A stretch of DNA of 64,000 nt. Origin: WFQV01 sp964611145. Its GTDB lineage: Bacteria; Bacteroidota; Ignavibacteria; Ignavibacteriales; Melioribacteraceae. This document shows, one piece after another, positions 60,687-64,000 of the stretch. A program made the translations under genes and the position numbers. Every line of letters starts with the position of its first letter. Position 1 is the stretch's first letter. The notes under the pieces are model-generated. The model worked only from the letters and a program-made list of their open reading frames with translations. It had not been told where the DNA came from and did no database searches. The stretch spans positions 62,001 through 126,000 of the forward strand of contig CAZSYM010000001.1 of assembly GCA_964611145.1 (NCBI GenBank). Direction: 5' to 3'.

Positions 60687-61964
60687 ATGGCAACAAAACT
60701 TAAAAATAATTTTTATACACAATTCGATTTCGAAAGATTAAAGGAAAGTCCGCGCGAACACGATTTCCGTACGCCGTTTCAAATCGACCGGGATAGAATT
60801 ATCCACTCCTCCGAATTCAGAAGATTGCAGGGAAAAACACAAGTGTTCCTGCCGGGTGAGTTCGACTTTTACCGCACGAGATTAACACATTCCATCGAGG
60901 TGGCTCAGATAGGGCGTTCCATTTGTAATTATCTTTTGCACAAGGAGGATTTTCTAAACGACGAATATTTTATCGATGCGGATTTGGTGGAATCGGCGTG
61001 CCTCGCGCACGATTTGGGACATCCCCCTTTCGGGCACGCTGGGGAAAGAACCCTTAACACTTTAATGAAAGAATACAGCGGGTTCGAAGGAAACGCGCAA
61101 ACATTGCGACAGATTACGGAAATTTTTTACACCACCGAGAAAAACCGCAGAGGCATGAACCCCACACGCGCTTTCCTCGATAGTATTTTGAAATACAAAG
61201 CTCTACATAAACAATTCGATAATCCCAAGAATCATTTTTTGTACGATTCGCAAGAATATGTGCTCGATTTCGTTTTCGCCAATCGAACCCTGCCTTTCGA
61301 TACACCCGAAGGGCTCAACGGTTTTCGTAGTATTGAGTGCCAAATCCTGGATTGGGCGGACGACACCGCTTACGCCGTTCACGACATTGTCGATAGCATT
61401 TATGCCGGTTTTATAACAATCGCCCGGATTTACCGTTGGATAGAGGAAAACGAAAATTCGATTACCGAAAATCAAAAAAATTATCTCCTGGAAATTGTCC
61501 GTTGGATTAAAGACGGAAATTTCAAACGTAAATTCGGAGCGCAAATAGGGGGCTTCATAGAAGCATGCTCCTTGGAAGAAAGGGAAACCTTTATGGACGA
61601 TTTGACAAATCGCTATAAATACACGCTGAAGATAGACGAAGCCTTTGCCGAGAAAGTTGCCGTTTACAAAAGGCTCTCCGCCGACCTCGTTTTTCAATCC
61701 GCCCAGCTTCATCAAATGGAATTCAAAGGAAAGGCAATGTTGACAAGCATTTTCAACGCTTTGAAATCGAATTATATCGATGAAATAAGGGGATTCAAGC
61801 TGTTGCCCGATTTCAGCGATGCGATAATTCGCGCGGAAAGCTCGCAATACAATCGCGCCCGACTCGTCTGCGACTACATCGCCGGAATGACGGACGCCTT
61901 TGCACTGCGCACTTATAAGCGCCTGTTCGACCCCGAGTTCGGCTCCATTGTGGATTTGGTTTAA
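60687..61964 (+). CDS. dgt: dGTPase-like HD-domain deoxynucleotide triphosphohydrolase
   Basis: This 425-residue HD-superfamily enzyme removes triphosphate from dGTP or related dNTPs. The N-terminus has the family's FRTPFQIDRDRIIHSSEFRR, with RLQGKTQVF. The metal site uses His in RTRLTHSIEVAQ, the HD pair in CLAHDLGHPPFGHAGE and an Asp in LDWADDTAYAVHD. The length and the FEGNAQTLR motif fit the dGTPase type found in Gram-negative bacteria. GGAG precedes the ATG. It could adjust dNTP pools or serve in phage defence, as some Dgt proteins do, but nothing around it suggests a defence island. Confidence 0.92.
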   Translation: MATKLKNNFYTQFDFERLKESPREHDFRTPFQIDRDRIIHSSEFRRLQGKTQVFLPGEFDFYRTRLTHSIEVAQIGRSICNYLLHKEDFLNDEYFIDADLVESACLAHDLGHPPFGHAGERTLNTLMKEYSGFEGNAQTLRQITEIFYTTEKNRRGMNPTRAFLDSILKYKALHKQFDNPKNHFLYDSQEYVLDFVFANRTLPFDTPEGLNGFRSIECQILDWADDTAYAVHDIVDSIYAGFITIARIYRWIEENENSITENQKNYLLEIVRWIKDGNFKRKFGAQIGGFIEACSLEERETFMDDLTNRYKYTLKIDEAFAEKVAVYKRLSADLVFQSAQLHQMEFKGKAMLTSIFNALKSNYIDEIRGFKLLPDFSDAIIRAESSQYNRARLVCDYIAGMTDAFALRTYKRLFDPEFGSIVDLV

Positions 61965-62009
61965 CGCCCCGAAAAACAATTTGCGCATTCCCTACGGAAC
62001 GTATTAGCC

Positions 62010-62040
62010 TTGTATTTACTTGAGCATTGCGCTATTTTTG
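62010..62040 (+). promoter_or_regulatory. Bacteroidota-type promoter for pruA
   Basis: TTG at 62010-62012 and TATTTTTG at 62033-62040 are 20 bases apart, an exact match to the consensus. The leader would be about 40 bases and ends in AAGGAGGA before the ATG, so strong expression is expected. Confidence 0.65.
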
Positions 62041-62087
62041 TCTTGAAAATTTTAATTAATCCGATTGAGAAAGAAGGAGGATAAGAG

Positions 62088-63719
62088 ATGTCAAATGCGT
62101 ATTTTAAGGTACCCGAACCGATTAACGAACCGATTAAAAGTTATGCCCCCGGAACTCCGGAGAAAGCGGAATTAAAAAAGAAACTTGCAGAGCTGAAGTC
62201 TCAACAAATCGAAGTTCCCTTGATTATCGGCGGGGAGGAAATCAAAACAGGAAATACCGCCGAGATGAGAATTCCCCACGACAAGGAACATGTGTTGGGC
62301 GTTTTTCATAAGGCATCCAAGAAGGAAGTTGAAATGGCAATCGAAGCCGCATTGGAAGCAAGAAAAGAATGGGCTGAAATGCCGTGGGAACAGCGCGTAA
62401 GCATATTTCTGAAAATGGCGGATTTATTGGCCGGTCCCTGGCGCTCCACTTTGAACGCCGCAACTATGTTGGGACAATCCAAAACGGTTTTCCAGGCGGA
62501 AATCGACAGCGCTTGCGAGCTTATCGATTTTTGGAGATTTAATTCCTACTACATGGCGGAATTAATGAAAGACCAACCCTATTCCCCGCGCGGAATGTGG
62601 AATCGCGTGGAATATCGCCCGTTGGAGGGATTCGTCTTTGCCGTCACTCCTTTTAATTTCACATCGATTGCAGGCAATCTTCCAACATCCCCGGCATTGG
62701 TCGGGAACGTGGTTCTCTGGAAACCCGCTTCCACAGCGGTTTATTCCGCTTACTTCCTGATGAAACTTTTCGAAGAAGCGGGAATGCCTAAGGGGGTAAT
62801 AAACTTCGTGCCGGGAACGGGCTCGCAAGTGGGTAAGACGGCTCTCACAAGCCCACACTTAGCGGGAATTCATTTTACCGGCTCGACCGCAACTTTCCAA
62901 AACATGTGGAGAACCGTCGGGGAAAATATTTCGAACATGAAATATTATCCGAGAATCGTTGGAGAAACAGGCGGTAAGGATTTTATATTCGTTCACAATT
63001 CTGCAGATATAGACGGAGTGGTGGTTGCGGCTTTGCGTGCGGCTTTCGAGTATCAGGGACAAAAATGTTCCGCCGCTTCTCGAATGTATATCCCGCGCTC
63101 CCGATGGGACGAGTTCAAAGAAAAATACACAAAAGAAGTCTCCCAAATCAAAATGGGCGACGTGGAAGACTTCACAAACTTTATGTCGGCGGTGATTGAT
63201 AGAAACGCTTTCAACAATATTACCGAATATATAAAATACGCCAAGGAATCCGACGAAGCGGAAATAATAACCGGTGGGAACTTCGACGATTCCAAAGGGT
63301 ATTTCATAGAGCCGACTACAATCGTTACCACGAATCCGAAATTCAAAACCATGGAAGAAGAAATTTTCGGTCCCGTGCTTACCATTTATGTTTACGACGA
63401 CGATAAATTCGAGGAGACTCTTGAGCTGTGCGACAACACATCTCCCTACGGATTGACGGGCGCAATTTGGGCGCAGGACAGAAAGGCATTGATTAAAATG
63501 TCCGACAAGCTACGCAATGCAGCGGGGAATTTCTACGTGAACGACAAACCCACCGCGGCGGTGGTAGGACAGCAACCGTTCGGCGGCGGGCGCGCTTCCG
63601 GAACGAACGATAAAGCCGGTAGCGCAATAAATCTGCTTCGCTGGATGAGCGTGAGAACAATTAAGGAAACTTTCGTCCCGCCGAAAGATTGGCGCTATCC
63701 CTTCATGGAAGAAAGCTAA
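62088..63719 (+). CDS. pruA: 1-pyrroline-5-carboxylate dehydrogenase
   Basis: This 543-residue aldehyde dehydrogenase oxidises glutamate semialdehyde (from P5C) to glutamate, the second step of proline breakdown. The active-site Cys is in GQKCSAASR and the general-base Glu in VGETGGKDF. FTGSTATFQ and PFGGGRASGTNDKAG are typical. The N-terminal 60 residues and YFKVPEPINEP opening match the P5C dehydrogenase 1 subgroup found in eukaryotes and some bacteria, rather than PutA. No proline dehydrogenase gene lies next to it in the window. It has a strong promoter and ribosome-binding site and ends at a bidirectional terminator. It fits the use of peptides from the secreted peptidases. Confidence 0.95.
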   Translation: MSNAYFKVPEPINEPIKSYAPGTPEKAELKKKLAELKSQQIEVPLIIGGEEIKTGNTAEMRIPHDKEHVLGVFHKASKKEVEMAIEAALEARKEWAEMPWEQRVSIFLKMADLLAGPWRSTLNAATMLGQSKTVFQAEIDSACELIDFWRFNSYYMAELMKDQPYSPRGMWNRVEYRPLEGFVFAVTPFNFTSIAGNLPTSPALVGNVVLWKPASTAVYSAYFLMKLFEEAGMPKGVINFVPGTGSQVGKTALTSPHLAGIHFTGSTATFQNMWRTVGENISNMKYYPRIVGETGGKDFIFVHNSADIDGVVVAALRAAFEYQGQKCSAASRMYIPRSRWDEFKEKYTKEVSQIKMGDVEDFTNFMSAVIDRNAFNNITEYIKYAKESDEAEIITGGNFDDSKGYFIEPTTIVTTNPKFKTMEEEIFGPVLTIYVYDDDKFEETLELCDNTSPYGLTGAIWAQDRKALIKMSDKLRNAAGNFYVNDKPTAAVVGQQPFGGGRASGTNDKAGSAINLLRWMSVRTIKETFVPPKDWRYPFMEES

Positions 63720-63737
63720 AAAATATCCCGAAAACAT

Positions 63738-63762
63738 AAAAGCCCCCTCGAGGGGCTTTTTT
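63738..63762. terminator. Bidirectional terminator between pruA and the edge gene
   Basis: AAAAGCCCC (63738-63746) and GGGGCTTTT (63752-63760) form a 9-bp stem with a CTCGA loop. T tracts lie on both sides when read on either strand, so it should end both pruA and the convergent gene that stops at 63761. Confidence 0.85.
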
Positions 63763-64000
63763 ATTTTGATCTGTTTTCAACTGCAATTATTATGTCGCTT
63801 TCTATATTCGAAACCCTTTTAAGAATCAAATCCAAATAATCGCTCCCGATACGTTTCCGCAAATCCTCGATGTTTTTAATTAATTGCTTGTATGGATCGT
63901 TATTACCCGTTTCCTCCGGTAAAATAAGACTTCGCAACGTGTTTGTCGAAAGAGTTTTATACCGTTTGATGTCTTTCAAAAGGGTGCCAATAAAAGCTAT
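63761..64000 (-). CDS. Partial gene of unknown function, cut by the window edge
   Basis: A minus-strand reading frame stays open to base 64000 and supplies 79 visible codons up to its stop. A TTG at 63979 could be a start, but the frame continues beyond it without a stop, so the protein probably begins outside the window. The visible part is hydrophilic, helical and charged (KNIEDLRKRIGSDYLDLILK), with no motif I recognise. It ends in the bidirectional terminator shared with pruA. The function is unknown. Confidence 0.55.
   Translation of the reverse strand: MAFIGTLLKDIKRYKTLSTNTLRSLILPEETGNNDPYKQLIKNIEDLRKRIGSDYLDLILKRVSNIESDIIIAVENRSK

Noticed and set aside
60687..61964. dGTPase as part of an anti-phage defence island
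   Set aside because: Neighbours are a DUF1648 protein and P5C dehydrogenase, with no nuclease, toxin, retron or mobile element nearby. A housekeeping dNTPase is the simpler reading.

Overview
The window reads as chromosomal DNA from a Gram-negative bacterium of the Bacteroidota/Chlorobiota/Ignavibacteriota side of the FCB superphylum. Three things support this. Two secreted peptidases end in type A type-IX-secretion (T9SS) sorting domains of the NYPNPFNPTT kind. Several genes are preceded by TTG-N17-21-TAnnTTTG promoters, the Bacteroidota-type housekeeping motif. Lgt, a diaminopimelate decarboxylase and several lipoproteins fit a diderm envelope. The DNA is AT-rich and densely coding. I see no rRNA, tRNA, CRISPR array, insertion sequence, prophage or integrase. 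A species name cannot be given from this sequence.

Layout. 1-2286 (-): two SGNH/GDSL-like envelope proteins ending in a terminator. 2351-5926 (+): a soluble histidine kinase with seven PAS domains. 5949-16048 (+): a long co-directional run. It starts with a LonB-like protease, pyruvate kinase and the radical SAM protein AmrS, joined by ATGA overlaps. LysA, an S9 peptidase, a YkvA-like protein, a NUDIX hydrolase and an M23 peptidase follow. 16029-20072: an MltF-like lytic transglycosylase (-), an amidohydrolase lipoprotein (+), a CBS-pair protein (+) and a PspC-domain protein (-). 20144-22727 (-): an operon of an AHSA1 protein, a rhomboid protease, a methyltransferase and a TrpF-like protein that has lost key catalytic residues. 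22823-30516 (-): peptide scavenging, with a membrane protein, S8 protease and OPT transporter operon and then a T9SS-exported M1 aminopeptidase.

30678-36450 (-): an Ntn-hydrolase and a heterodimeric ABC exporter (overlapping genes), then fructose-bisphosphatase. 36609-40369 (-): leuS and serS. 40370-40692: the longest gap, with two divergent promoters and a hairpin leader. 40693-45835: a DUF2279 protein (+), recN (-) and a T9SS M14 carboxypeptidase (-). 46011-50450 (+): a TPM-domain protein, a membrane phosphoesterase, lgt, an unknown small protein and an RsmB/NOP methyltransferase. 50457-51947 (-): a GlmU-like pyrophosphorylase without the acetyltransferase signature. 52071-54978 (+): a small outer-membrane-like protein, a TPR protein and aroE. 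55013-59987 (-): mnmE, mnmG, rsmG, murQ, with two ParB-binding parS sites between mnmE and mnmG. 60165-63719 (+): a DUF1648 protein, a dGTPase and pruA. The right edge cuts an unknown minus-strand gene.

Themes. Extracellular proteins and peptides appear to be a major resource: S8, S9, M1 and M14 enzymes, an OPT transporter, and P5C dehydrogenase for proline. Envelope and peptidoglycan turnover recurs (MltF, M23, MurQ, Lgt, the GlmU-like protein, LysA). The tRNA-modification genes with parS sites suggest that the right part lies in the origin-proximal chromosome-segregation domain. I did not find a clearly new multi-gene system. The best leads are the parS pair, the altered TrpF homologue, the GlmU variant, the coupled Lon-Pyk-AmrS operon and the Ntn-hydrolase/ABC operon.
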